Positions 50,450 through 61,343 of a DNA stretch of 64,000 nt are shown here, piece by piece. Source of the DNA: Ophioderma brevispina. Lineage: Eukaryota; Echinodermata; Ophiuroidea; Amphilepidida; Ophiodermatidae. Position numbers and translations under genes: made by a program. The DNA is taken from positions 21,974-85,973 of the forward strand of contig JAMKCH010088132.1 of assembly GCA_023653785.1 (NCBI GenBank), read 5' to 3'. Position 1 is the first letter of the stretch. Each line of letters opens with the position of its first letter. Under the pieces are notes generated by a model. It was not told the DNA's origin. It worked only from the letters and a program-made list of their open reading frames with translations, and searched no databases.

Positions 50450-51520
50450 CCTGAGTGCTAACCATGAGATTGCTTTGTTAGATCCCGCCTTATTGTTGTA
50501 TTTTGTTGTACCTAGTAAAAATTCTTGGCTAGGCCTACTAGTATTACTATTTGTGTGTCAATGCATCATCGTCGGCCTTTACGGCTGTCTCACGCAAACT
50601 GTCAATTTTGGTTTTTCATCCAGATGTGTTTTGATATCTGGATGTATACACTGTTTGAACTCTTCAACTAACGATCAACTCCCTAAGTTGACCAAAATTT
50701 TGCCCGATTCGTTTGTAGAGAGAAGCCAGCGATCAACATTTGTTCCTTACAAACGGGCAAAATTCAACATGGGTCCTTGTCATCGGTTTCTCTGACAGAC
50801 TGAATTTTTGCTATTGCCTCTAGCGCAACCATTTCCATATGCCCTTTTGAGCACTGCCTGCTTAATCTCGTCATAATCAGTCTACATCTGTCTAATGACA
50901 TATGGCCGATTATTTCTCGTGCTTTACCAATGAACACTACTGGGATCACATCGGTCCAAGACTCCTTTGGCCATTTCAGCTATTAGCAAGTTTCTCAAAG
51001 TGTAAGAATCTTTGTCTACTTCTGGTTCCTGAAATTTTGGAAACAGGCGAATATTTTTTCCGCCGCATCAAAACCAGAGGTCTTGGAAGAATCTGATGAG
51101 CTAGCCTGTTTGTTTCAATTTTTTCTAACTCTAACTGAGCTTCAAGCTCCTTTTTGTTTCATCTCATTTTTGCAATTTTTTCCTTTTTCCCATTCTTTTT
51201 CTTTCTCATTTTTGCAATTCCATTCTTTTTGTTGGATCTCTTTTTTTGCTTGCAATTTTTTCTTTTTTCTAATTCATTCTTTTCTTTTCCTGTCCTTCTG
51301 AATTTTGCATTTCCTGTGTTTTTTGTTCCTTTTGAATTTGCCTTTCTATTTCTTTTTTGGCTTCTGTTCTATTTCCAATATTTCAACTCATTTCTCATTC
51401 CTTTTGATTTCAATTTTCGTTCAACCTTGAATTCTCACTTTCACCTTGTTCCTGAATTGCCTGAATCCTTTCCAAATCGGATCATCACCAACATCTTCCT
51501 GGGACTAAAGTTTTAATCAG
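50450..51520 (-). pseudogene. Gag remnant of the LTR element
   Basis: Frames on the minus strand give a Lys/Glu-rich N-terminal part (51520-51100), which explains the strong T-richness of the plus strand. A capsid-like segment follows, with YDEIKQAVL near 50880 and FARL..TN.DRWL near 50750-50720. After that comes an EEFKQCIHPDIKTHL block near 50650. These resemble Gypsy capsid proteins with a SCAN-like fold. Many stops interrupt it, and no clean zinc knuckle was found. Confidence 0.6.
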
Positions 51521-51827
51521 TTTATTGTTGAAGAATCGTTTTCCTCATGGCATGTTTTGCCTCAAGTCCTAATGCTTTGCTAGTTTTGCATTACTCCGTC
51601 TTTCTCAACTCATCATCTTCTCCGAAGTTTTTGCCCTATGACATTCCTGGATCAAACTACATTGTGATTGTACTCTACAACACATATACTATCTTGAACC
51701 AAACTGCAATGGTAGTACATGTAATACATCAAAATTTTGTATGCAAAAATGTGCACAATTGCAATATTATCACCACACTTTTAAGGTGTAAATTCTGAAA
51801 ATAAGGCTCACTTTTAATCTCAATTCA

Positions 51828-51845
51828 ATTCCAGACGCGCCCCCA
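51828..51845 (-). promoter_or_regulatory. Primer-binding site of the LTR element (tRNA-Pro-like)
   Basis: Four bases inside the 5' LTR the minus strand reads TGGGGGCGCGTCTGGAAT. From memory, the tRNA-Pro primer site used by several retroelements is TGGGGGCTCGTCCGGGAT, which matches at 15 of 18 positions. The position next to the LTR and the leading TGG are as expected for reverse-transcription priming. Confidence 0.7.
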
Positions 51846-51849
51846 ATTC

Positions 51850-52903
51850 TGTATGACGTCTCGTGGACGCCTAAGGTCAGAATACCTTTCAAACACATTA
51901 GCTGAGCCTTGTGCACAAATGATCTAGATTTTATATAATAAACAGTTTTCCTGACTTTCCTTGATTTGGGTTGAGAATTTGTTAATGGTCCAAATTAAAA
52001 TTACATAAATCAAAATCACATAATTACACAACAATTTATAATAACTGAACTTTCGTGTCCTCAAAATGTCGCCTAATGTCCAACAATGAAAGTTGCGTTG
52101 CAGTTCAACGATGAGATGTCCTCACAGCGAAGACTTCAATGCAGCGCACAAGTTCATAACAAAACTCCTCAGGTATTATATTCCAAGTGGAATCTCTCAT
52201 CCTGAAGGTAAATCTTTCAGCATTTCAAGACGACAGGTTAAATTAAGTCCCTCGACGATAATAAATCCCAGTATATCAGTCCCCAAGTACATCACCGACG
52301 GTTTTCTATCTGTCCACAATTTTGAATCCTACTTTGATTCCTAGCACTTTTGCTTCAAAGACGACAGTAAATAATTACAACAGCAACTCTGCGCACAATG
52401 GATTAAATAATCCTGGCACTAGGTACTTGTGTCTGCTTCCTTAATGGCAGATAAACTAGCTTCTTCTAGCTCACTTGTTAGTAGTGGATTGCTGGCAAGC
52501 GAGTCCTTCCATTGATAGTATTTAACTACTCACAGATAGATTCCCCTTTCTAACAATAATCATTACATCATCTCAGACATAAACAAACCTTACAAACTAG
52601 CGACCAATCGGAATTCATCACCCACCCGAATTACACTCACGTCATATCTATAACTTTATGGGGGGATTCCCCAGATCTGCAATGTTTTGATCTTGTAAGC
52701 ATAAACAAGCTTCTAGTTTGCATCCTTGGGGAATTCCCCACTTCCCCATTGGTGCAATCTAACAAGGTGCACTTAGCAACAAACTAGGGGTATTTCCCCT
52801 TTCTCTCTTTTTAGTAAACAAAAGACGTTTTCCCGTGAGAATCTCTTCTCAAATAAATTGAGAAAAACAATATTTTTATCAGAAAAATGGAGGGCATATA
52901 ACA
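51850..52903 (-). repeat. Right LTR (5' LTR of the minus-strand element)
   Basis: This is the partner of the left LTR. On the minus strand it starts TGTTATATGCCC at 52903 and ends in CA at 51850. By eye it differs from its partner by substitutions and numerous short indels, so either the insertion is old or the sequence carries indel errors. Confidence 0.87.
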
Positions 52904-54355
52904 CCCCTTCAAATTGATACTTGGTATCTGAATAATTTTTTTTCTCAAACCCTAGTGAAATTTAAGGCCCAGTAAATGTTTCCTTTTGATGCAATAACAA
53001 AAATTTCCAAATATGGTCGGCAACACTAGCTCACAAACACCAACTTACTTGGTTGGGGCCAATTTAGTACACCTTTTACTTCTACCTACTATCCAACAGC
53101 ATGGATGTTTAATATGTTTTTGGTGATATACTTCACATGAGGAGAACACCTATGAAAAATTGGATCGCAATATTGGGTCACCCCCACCTATAAGATATGC
53201 ATAGCTAATAAATAGAAGCTTGAATACAATTCAAAGCAAGCCACTGCTTATTTGCAACCAAGAACATAAAAGAAACACTCAAACCATTGGTGACTTTTGG
53301 AAATATTATTGATACAAATGAAAAGACCCTTAAAATAAAATGATGCACCTTAAGTCAGTTTCTCCATTAAAGATGAAATGAAAAGATGTAATATGTCCGT
53401 GCACTGAATGAAAGTGGTTAGTCACAGAGTCATTCCTGTTATCAGGAGGTGTATTTTCATGTACGACACATGAATAATGTCCTTAGTGGTAAAACAGAAT
53501 TTGTCTTTCTGTGTCTTTGAAAATTAGTAAAATTGTCTTTGTGTCATTGTAAACTTAGCATTGTTTTTTAAAAACAGTTTTGTCTAAATCTGTAATGCAC
53601 AACATTAGTATATTATACGAATATATCAATGACATTTTTTTGCTTTGTATACACACCACAATTACAATTGTATTGTAAAATTTAAGGATTATTTGTTCAA
53701 GTGTTCTACATAATTCGGACACCGTGGACCTCGATTACGGAATCATCCAATAATATAAAAGGAAGTTTTGTCCTTTAACTATTCTGAAAGTTTAGTTAGT
53801 TGAAATGGTCACCCAGAAAAGTTTGATTAATAAAAAAGTGGCCAATTAGCATAGGGCCTGTGAATTTACCCAAGTCTTCGGGTACTGCCTTTTTGCTAAT
53901 GTCTACAGGAAAAACAAAATTCTGATAGAGCATTTCAACATAAATATACCCCTACATATTGGTAAACAATTTGATAAAATATGATGAACAAGATGTTCAA
54001 ATATGCAACAACCCATTCTGTAATACATATGACAACATTTTCAGAATCATCACAATGTAACATTTAATGAACAAGATATTTCTGGAAGGGTAAGGCAGCT
54101 TACAGAAATTTGTGTTTGTAACCTGCCATGATCTCAGTTATTGGAACAGGCAAGGAGTTGAACAGGTCTTGTGTTGAAGATTGTGGCCACATTTTGGAAG
54201 TTTGATGCACATTTTCATTTGGGGGCTAAGTGCCTGAATTGCCTTATCTCAATGGACAGGACACTTTTCAACATTGAGGCCTGTATTCCAAAAACTTGTT
54301 TAACTGAATGGAATTTTTAGTCTAAAATTGCCTCAATTTAAAATGGCATTTAACT

Positions 54356-54721
54356 TTAAAGGTGCAACGAGAGATTTTGAGCCACCCAAATATTGTGTCA
54401 TAATAGTATTTCAAATTAGATTAGATAACCAATAGATTGCTTTACCTTGTATTATGCTACAAGACATGTCTTAAAGATGAAAAAGGGTGATTTTGAATTT
54501 GCTTATATTTCAATGCAAAACATAGGCGAATTTCGTATATTTTCTCCTATACGAATTATGAAATTGTATAATTTTTTGTATCCAAAGAAACATTCGTCCA
54601 GCTTAATCCTTTCAGATGGGGATATTTTTTGTATGAAGGCTTTACATCAGAGCAAATATCAGAACTTTTGAATTTTTTTAGGGACACCTATAATGTGAAA
54701 TCTCTTGTTGCCAACCTTTAA
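54356..54721 (-). mobile_element. TTAA-flanked MITE, family A, copy 5
   Basis: A 366-bp copy, inverted relative to the 17.5-kb one. The left end is TTAAAGGTGCAACGAGAGA and the right end TCTCTTGTTGCCAACCTTTAA. The interior includes TTTCGTATATTTTCTCCTATACG and AGCTTAATCCTTTCAGATGG-type blocks shared by the family. Confidence 0.85.
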
Positions 54722-55824
54722 GCAAAACATGTTCAAATATTTTTAGCCATTTTGTTGCTTAAACAGAAGCATAAACACAAAGTACATCGCGTTATTTAAA
54801 GACGATACATGAGTGTTACAAAAGATCCTATGTGTCTTAATAGTTAGCACCCAAAGTGTATTATGGCTTCTGTAAGGCATTTAGGTACTTCACTACTGGG
54901 TGGGAAATGAGTTGTGCCATTGTTGCTGTCATAAAACAGATTGGACAGTGCAGTGAACCATGCACTTGAGAAACCAAACACTAAGACACTTCTTAAACTA
55001 CCCTGTACCTATTTAAATTTAGATGCAATTTTAGCAGAGTAAAATTGCATGCAACTTCCTTTCTTAATTGCCGTTACGTTAAGCGGTACGTTATCACACA
55101 GATAAATGTTAGCTTAGCTAAAATACACGTCAAACAACTTTCTGGAATACGGCCTTAGTGTTTGGGACCTCTTAAATTCTGAGGGTATTTTAATTAAATC
55201 CAATAATGCACATAAATAATACAGATAAATAACACAATGTACCAACTTTGCTGTAATGAGTGCACCCTTTTCTGTCTGACTGACAGACGACAGAACAGAC
55301 AATAAAAAAAGGGAACCATGCTCCCATTTGTTGCACACTATTGCATTTTAATAAAATATCTCCAGCATTTTACTCAATCCCATTTACTTTGCATAACTTC
55401 TGAATTGGTTAAAATGGATTGTTCTTTATGTACAAGCTTATCCATTGCAAATCCATTGATAGAAAAAACAAATTCAGAGAACCCTAATTTGATGTGGTCC
55501 GAACATGACACCATTTTGAATCCTTGCAGCATAGTAAAGCATGATTCTGTGGTATTATTTATCTCAATTCTGCAAGCATTCTGCCTAAGTCAGATCCCCT
55601 GTTTGGTGGACTGCTGCACAAATTTTGGGAACTTTTTATCATTTAAATTGATATATCTGTCGTATGATTTTGCTTCTGGTATAACGACACTTAATATTCT
55701 GCCGTGTCAAAATAAATCTCTATGTGCTGGCCATTCTTCAACGCCCCTCCCACAGTCGCCTGGTCTAATGCCACAAAGCGCGCAAGACGGTGTTGAGTAA
55801 AAGTACAGCGTCTCGCTGGTAATT

Positions 55825-55841
55825 GGGGGGGGGGGGGGGGG
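55825..55841 (+). repeat. Poly-G tract (17 G)
   Basis: An uninterrupted G run, prone to length errors in sequencing. Shorter G or C runs occur at 4501-4512, 17407-17413, 26214-26222 and 43241-43253. Confidence 0.85.
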
Positions 55842-56306
55842 TTCAAACGCTTAGTCTCTAAACATAGGCTACCTGACAATGTCGTCAATACGTAGGTGTG
55901 TTCTGTGCTTTCCCTGTGGAGTATACTGTAAAAGGTTATGGGGGATTGTTTGTACTGTGCAATGGAGATGTTTATCCATTTCTGTGACGCTTCAATATGT
56001 AAAGCTGCACTTGTCAGCCATATGACTTCTGCTGATTAAGTGGTACTGTGTTGTAAATCATTTATTGTACCGCCTCCAAAAGAGAAAGGAATTTCTAATA
56101 GGGATGGATGTACTACTCTTTTCAAGTACAGGCTTATTTTGTCTTATTTTTTCATTATAATACTAAAAAGACAGAGATAAATTGGTTTGAAGTTATACAT
56201 TGGATCCATTAAAATATTGACTACTATAGTTAACATCTGGTTGCCATTGTACAGTACATCAATGTCACATGCAATGTAAATTACTGCAGTGTGTATGGTA
56301 CACTAT

Positions 56307-56584
56307 ACATTGGGCTATTCCAAATGAATTCTATACACCCCTATGAAAGACATGACTGGAAGTGAATATATACCACCTAACATGGGGGTAACAAATTCAT
56401 CTAGAATAGCCGTGGTAAGGTCATGATCAGGGTCACATGTAACATATGTGACACCCATGCATTGATCATGTCCTGACCATAGCTATTCCAAATGAATGCA
56501 TTACACTCCTAACTCAATTGCAGTTTTGTCTTCCATAGGGGGTGTATAGAATTAATATGGACTGCCCAGTAAACTACCCAATGT
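56307..56584. mobile_element. MITE with ends ACATTGGGC / GCCCA...CCAATGT
   Basis: The left arm (ACATTGGGCTATTCCAAATG, then TTCTATACACCCCTATG) is mirrored by CATAGGGGGTGTATAGAATT and TGCCCAGTAAACTACCCAATGT. The centre contains a smaller palindrome around CACATGTAACATATGTGAC. A related, more decayed segment lies at 39149-39441. Confidence 0.75.
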
Positions 56585-57087
56585 AGCTGAATTGGGCAAG
56601 CTCCTGTAATCTTTATATGCTGACAAGAAAGCCCATAGAACACTGAATTTACAATAATGGGCTTCCTTGTATTACAGTAAAGAGTCAGACCCTTCTTGAG
56701 AAGGGCTTGTACAAGTGTATCTTTGTGCAATTACATGAAACTCTTATTGTACAACCTATCCTTATTATATACTATTATATACTAACTACTTTACAAATGA
56801 TGTGTTTGAATTTTCAGTACAAGTGAAAGTTCCACTTGTTCAGCTTGACAAACTTATTATGAACCTCACATCTATGAGACATGGTATAAAGCTGAGCATA
56901 ATATCCACTTACCATATAACTGAAACCAAACCAAATCAAGCTATTCTTACACTAATGCTTTCAAGGTTAGCAGAAATTACATCCAAAATTAACTAGATAT
57001 GATGAACAGAATCCCGGCCTGGCTTATGAAATATCTCAAAGACGACATTCCATACAACATACTAAGTTGGCCTAGTTAAATACTCAC

Positions 57088-57176
57088 TGAAAGAATGCTT
57101 GGTGTTCCATAGCACACTTCCACAAGTGCTTGGTAGCAGATGATGTAGCCACACGAAACCCATGGTTGACCTTCTT
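57088..57176 (-). CDS. FRMD5-like: FRMD3/FRMD5-like gene, exon encoding the C-terminal helix of the FERM F3 lobe (5'-most exon seen)
   Basis: This 89-nt exon has a strong pyrimidine-rich acceptor ending TTTCAG and a GTGAGT donor. It reads open from phase 0 and leaves two bases (CA) for the next exon. The 29 residues carry the motif KHLWKCAMEHQAFF (residues 16-29), the signature of the last helix of the FERM C-lobe in protein 4.1-superfamily proteins, where FRMD3 and FRMD5 have KHLWKCG.ENQAFY. FERM domains bind phosphoinositides and the cytoplasmic tails of membrane proteins. The split codon CA|G joins it to the exon at 23325. The F1, F2 and early F3 exons were not recognised up to 64000 and probably lie beyond the window. 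The family call rests on the combined five-exon product. Confidence 0.87.
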
Positions 57177-57840
57177 CTGAAAGGGGAATGGAATGAACAA
57201 CAATTAATTGGTATCTGCCAAGATAGAAAACATATTACACAGCCAACTATTGTTTGAAGATGTTCTCCACATACCAGTCCACAACTTTTGAAACGGGCAC
57301 TGACACGCATGCACGTATGCGCACTCCGCAAGTGTGCACACGCACACACACATATACACAAACACACACATTACCAAAACAATCTCTACATGGTGAGGTG
57401 GATCACCTTATGGAACAAAACAGTTTTCTTTGCTGGACGACACCTTTAAATTGCGATTATCCACGAGTCATGAAATGAATCTGCTAACAAATAATAAAAC
57501 CTTTCAGCTTGAAGTTAACCCCCATGAGTGCCACCTACCTTTTGGTGCCAAATTTAACTTTCATTATTTCTTTTAGCCAATCAGCAACATGGCAAGATTG
57601 GAGGTATGGCTAAAGAGGACTGAAACTTAAATATTTGGAAGCTACATATCAACTGCTTATTGCAATGAATGCATGGTATAATTAACCAATCAGAAATGCT
57701 GTATGAAAACAGGTAATGGGGTTAAGATGGACATTGTTTTTCAGCATGTAACAAGAGTGCCACCCTTTTTGTACAATGTATGCACAATAGTGTGACTATG
57801 AGTCAGTAAAGCATTTTAATACTGCAACCTTTTGAATGTG

Positions 57841-58128
57841 CATTAATGGCACTTGACTTTCAAGTTGGACAAGAGTAAACATGAATGTTGTTTTCTCAAT
57901 GGTGCAAACTTCTCACTTATACCATGATTCACAGAGACAATTATTGACATGACCTGCTGTACCCATAGCCAAGCAACTGTATGTCTTAATTTCCATGTTA
58001 TTTTATACAGCTTTCAACTAAGCTACATTCATTCTACCCACAAAAAGCCAAGTTAGCTTAATTTTTAGATGTCTTGACACCATTTATGTTTACTCTTGTC
58101 CAACTTTGAAAGTCAAGTGACATTAATG
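57841..58128. mobile_element. Palindromic MITE with about 45-bp arms
   Basis: CATTAATGGCACTTGACTTT, then a block ending GGACAAGAGTAAACAT (57841-57882), recur inverted at 58086-58128 with only a few differences. It lies about 0.7 kb upstream of the FERM exon, within the next intron. Confidence 0.82.
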
Positions 58129-59262
58129 ACACCACATACAGTAAGAACATTCGACTGCTGTCGCCTTGGAATGCATTAAGCCGGAATGCATTAAGCCTAA
58201 CCACCTAACAATACACCATCATGGTCTTTCAATGACCCCATTTTCAAGTTAAATTTCAGTTCCAGAAACCCTGATTAAGTGCACATCACACAAACAAACC
58301 TCTCTATTGAAGCCTGTATAGAAGATTCTAGTGACAAGTCACCGACGCTATTCACCGACGGCAATTCGCGCATGTGTAGTACATTCCTGACTGACCTAAG
58401 TTCAAATACACTGCGTTGCAATATACACACAACCGAATCTGTGTGTACATTGTACGTGTCATGCAAACCATGCTTGACCGCGCCACAAACACGGTTCCGC
58501 GCATATAATTATGACAGCAATCAATACTCCCATTGCATTTCCCAATTCAAACTTGGTTCCACTGCCGGAAAATAGCCATGCATATTTGCTGTGTCACCTT
58601 AGTAAAAGTAAATGTCACCTTGCAATGATGACACACTGGGTTCAGGAATGATCTAAGTAACACCGACACAGATAGTACATCTCACTAGTCACATTATATC
58701 GCGCATAATCTACGATTATTTAGGAGTACTTTTTCAACCCTCAATTTCCGGGATTGACTCATGGCGCAACGTTACTAACACAACAACAACAACACCAACA
58801 CTCACCAACATAAAGTCTTATTTAAATTCTGTTTTCAGCTTCCGATAGCCGAGACCATACCGATTTTCACATTATCATTGCGCATATAATTTGACCACCT
58901 GAGGTCTCTCGAACGTCATGAACACACATTTCAGAATTTCCGAAATCTCCCCAAGCTGTATCACAAATATGACGTCACCATTCAGTAATGAGAGTAATGA
59001 GCGGCGCTCTTCATTTGTAATTGTATACGAAGAAGACTGTTCGTGCATCAGTTCCAGAGATCCCACCTTTCCTGTTCTATCCAAAATTTGATTTCAATTA
59101 CCTCAAATTTTGATGGAAATCAAGCTCTATAGCCCTTGTTTCTGATAAGAAACTACGCCAAGTTCAGTTTTGGAGACCCACATTTTTTATCCCAAAATCA
59201 GTTCCATAGCCCTATGCTTGAAAACTCTGGGTAGCACATACCATCAAAATTATGTTTCAGTT

Positions 59263-59300
59263 CCCCCCCTTTTTTTTTTTTTTTTTTTTCCCCCCCCCCC
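59263..59300 (+). repeat. C7-T20-C11 tract
   Basis: A C run is split by exactly twenty T (59270-59289). The T length equals that at the three duplication junctions, so it may be another assembly join. Confidence 0.8.
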
Positions 59301-59369
59301 GGCAATGACATTCTGCTTTTGGTGTATGATTTATGATACCTAAAAATTGGTGCAAAGATCACTGCAAGA

Positions 59370-60036
59370 GCCACATGGCATGTTTTATGAGAGAGGGGTC
59401 CAGTAGTGTGGCCTTATCTAGAAAACATATTTTTCAGTACAACTTTTGTTTGGCTACTCTGTAAGAAGTTTTTACCAATTTAAACCCATGAAATTCACAA
59501 AAGTAAAATCTGGTAAAAATTTCAGTTTCCTGCAACAAGTAGTCTTCAAGATATGAGACTTTTGAGGGGGGGGGGTGTTACACTTTTTGCTGGACACAAT
59601 TTTCCTATTTGTCCATCAAATGTAACATTTGCCAGAAAAAACACACAGTATTTTATTGTAAAAAATTATCTGAAAACAGGATAGTTTGAAATTGGCTTGA
59701 TATGAATAAGTGACCTAAAATACATAATATAAATCTATCAAAAAAATAAAATCCTCTCACAAAAAGTAGGTCAAAATCATCATGTTTGTTGCTAATGTTA
59801 CATTTGATGGACATATTGTGTCCATTAAAATATGCAATGTTTGCAGTAAGAAAAAGGGGGTTTTAGATTAAAAATCACATTTCTTTGCCCAAATTTACTT
59901 TTTGAAGTATCTTGCCTGAAAACTTTCCAATTAAAACTGGTAAAGTGCCACAAAAACATATTTCATACTTGAAATTACACATTTTTCGTATAATCGGGAA
60001 GATCTGGACCCTCTATCATAAAACATGCCACATAGC
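59370..60036. mobile_element. Inverted-repeat element with ends GCCACATGGCATGTTTTATG
   Basis: The left end GCCACATGGCATGTTTTATG then AGAGAGGGGTCC is mirrored by GGACCCTCTATCATAAAACA then TGCCACATAGC. An inner inverted pair (TGTCCATCAAATGTAACAT near 59611, its inverse near 59797) supports a foldback structure. The right end overlaps the start of the large duplication at 60008. Confidence 0.65.
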
Positions 60037-61343
60037 AACACTATGCTAGTCACACGGTAACAATAAAATAGGTAGCTATAGATTAATGCAATGCAACACA
60101 GGAGACAGGACCGACATGGCTTTCAGTATTTGCACATTGTTCCCAGTGAAACTCAATCTATATAATGTTTTGTCACCCTCTTCACTTTACACCAGGCAAG
60201 AAATCAATTTTTTTGTTCACGTCTGCACTGAAATCTGCTGTTTTGCTATTGAAAATTCATGAATGCTAACCACTTGTGCATGTAGGACATATCCTTGGGC
60301 CAGTTAGGTGATTTATTCAGTGGGCAAGAAGTCTGATTGGACAGACTTATGTAAGAAAAGGCTATTTGCAAAATTTCATTGTGTTCTGATGATGCGTTTT
60401 GATGAGCAATGTCCATATCACAATGCTCCATAGGGCACTGTGTTGTCATTTCTATCTGTCTACGGACAGAAAAAATACACTTTCTTCCAGAGTAGATTGA
60501 ATCTGCTTGTAAGACCAGACACACACACACTAATGGTTTAGATGATATGGAAATCACAACATTTTTAGGCAAGTCAGGGGACAAGGCTGTGGGTTATACA
60601 CCACTAACCTGGCTGCCGTAAGGATCAAAAATCTTGGATGGACTACTTTCTTGCATGGCATCTGGAAAAAGTGCTTTAAAATGTCCGAAAATGCACTAGT
60701 TATATTAAGAAAGTGATGAAATATCATGATTGACATGGTAGACTGTTTTTTTTTTTTTTTTTTTTACCCTCTATCATAAAACATGCCACATAGCAACACT
60801 ATGCTAGTCACACGGTAACAATAAAATAGGTAGCTATAGATTAATGCAATGCAACACAGGAGACAGGACCGACATAGCTTTCAGTATTTGCACATTGTTC
60901 CCAGTGAAACTCAATCTATATGTTTTGTCACCCTCTTCACTTTACACCAGGCAAGAAATCAATTTTTTTGTTCACGTCTGCACTGAAATCTGCTGTTTTG
61001 CTATTGAAAATTCATGAATGCTAACCTCTTGTGCATGCAGGACATATCCTTGGGCCTGTTAGGTGATTTATTCAGTGGGCAAGAAGTCTGATTGGACAGA
61101 CTTATGTAAGAAAAGGCTATTTGCAAAATTTCATTGTGTTCTGATGATGTAATGAGCAATGTTCATATCACAATGCTCCATAGGGCACTGTGTTGTCATT
61201 TCTGTCTGTCTACGGACAGAAAAATACTAGCTTCTTCCAGAGTACATCTGCTTGTAAGACCAGACACACACACACTATACCTAGTGGTTTAGATGATATG
61301 GAAATCACAATTTTTTTAGGAAAGTTGGGGGACAAGGCTGTGG
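60008..61343 (+). repeat. Direct duplication of about 580 bp with a 20-T junction
   Basis: 60008-60592 and 60766-61343 match along their length with scattered substitutions and small indels. T20 (60746-60765) directly precedes the second copy. The intervening 60593-60745 is single-copy in the window. Both copies contain GTCTGATTGGACAGACTTAT and a CA repeat. Confidence 0.88.

Larger units (their letters stand above)
45393..52903 (-). mobile_element. Decayed Ty3/Gypsy-like LTR retrotransposon
   Basis: Two direct repeats of about 1.05 kb (45393-46450 and 51850-52903) with TG...CA ends flank an interior of about 5.4 kb. On the minus strand a primer-binding site follows the right-hand LTR and a polypurine tract precedes the left-hand LTR, which fixes the orientation. 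Fragments in the order gag, reverse transcriptase (and connection to RNase H) and integrase can be recognised, but every frame is broken by stops and single-base shifts. The integrase appears between gag (right) and RT (left) because its match was found upstream of RT on the minus strand, which is unusual for Ty3/Gypsy and should be checked. The bases flanking the LTRs (accc and cccc) do not give a clear target duplication. Confidence 0.85.
52904..56306. other. Intronic, no gene recognised
   Basis: It contains MITE family A copy 5 and the G17 tract. The 160-residue open frame at 55318-55800 has a Cys-, Leu- and Ile-rich composition typical of chance translation and no recognised motif. Confidence 0.45.
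23326..57087 (-). other. Giant intron (about 33.8 kb) of the FRMD3/FRMD5-like gene
   Basis: This interval is bounded by a GTGAGT donor at 57087 and an acceptor ending GGCAG at 23326. The flanking exons share a codon (CA|G), so they are consecutive unless an exon of compatible phase was missed. The other three introns are 1.5-2.6 kb. The interval contains the LINE relic, the LTR retrotransposon, two tandem arrays and many short inverted-repeat elements, so much of its length comes from insertions. No second gene was recognised inside it. Confidence 0.75.

Noticed and set aside
45346..53195. A TTAAAGGTGGGTGACC-ended element as the target into which the LTR element jumped
   Set aside because: An approximate inverse exists at 53165-53195, but the match is loose and the LTR flanks do not confirm continuity.
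55318..55800. 160-residue plus-strand open frame, among the longest in the window
   Set aside because: No motif, a composition typical of translated non-coding DNA, no splice or promoter support, and it lies inside the intron of another gene.
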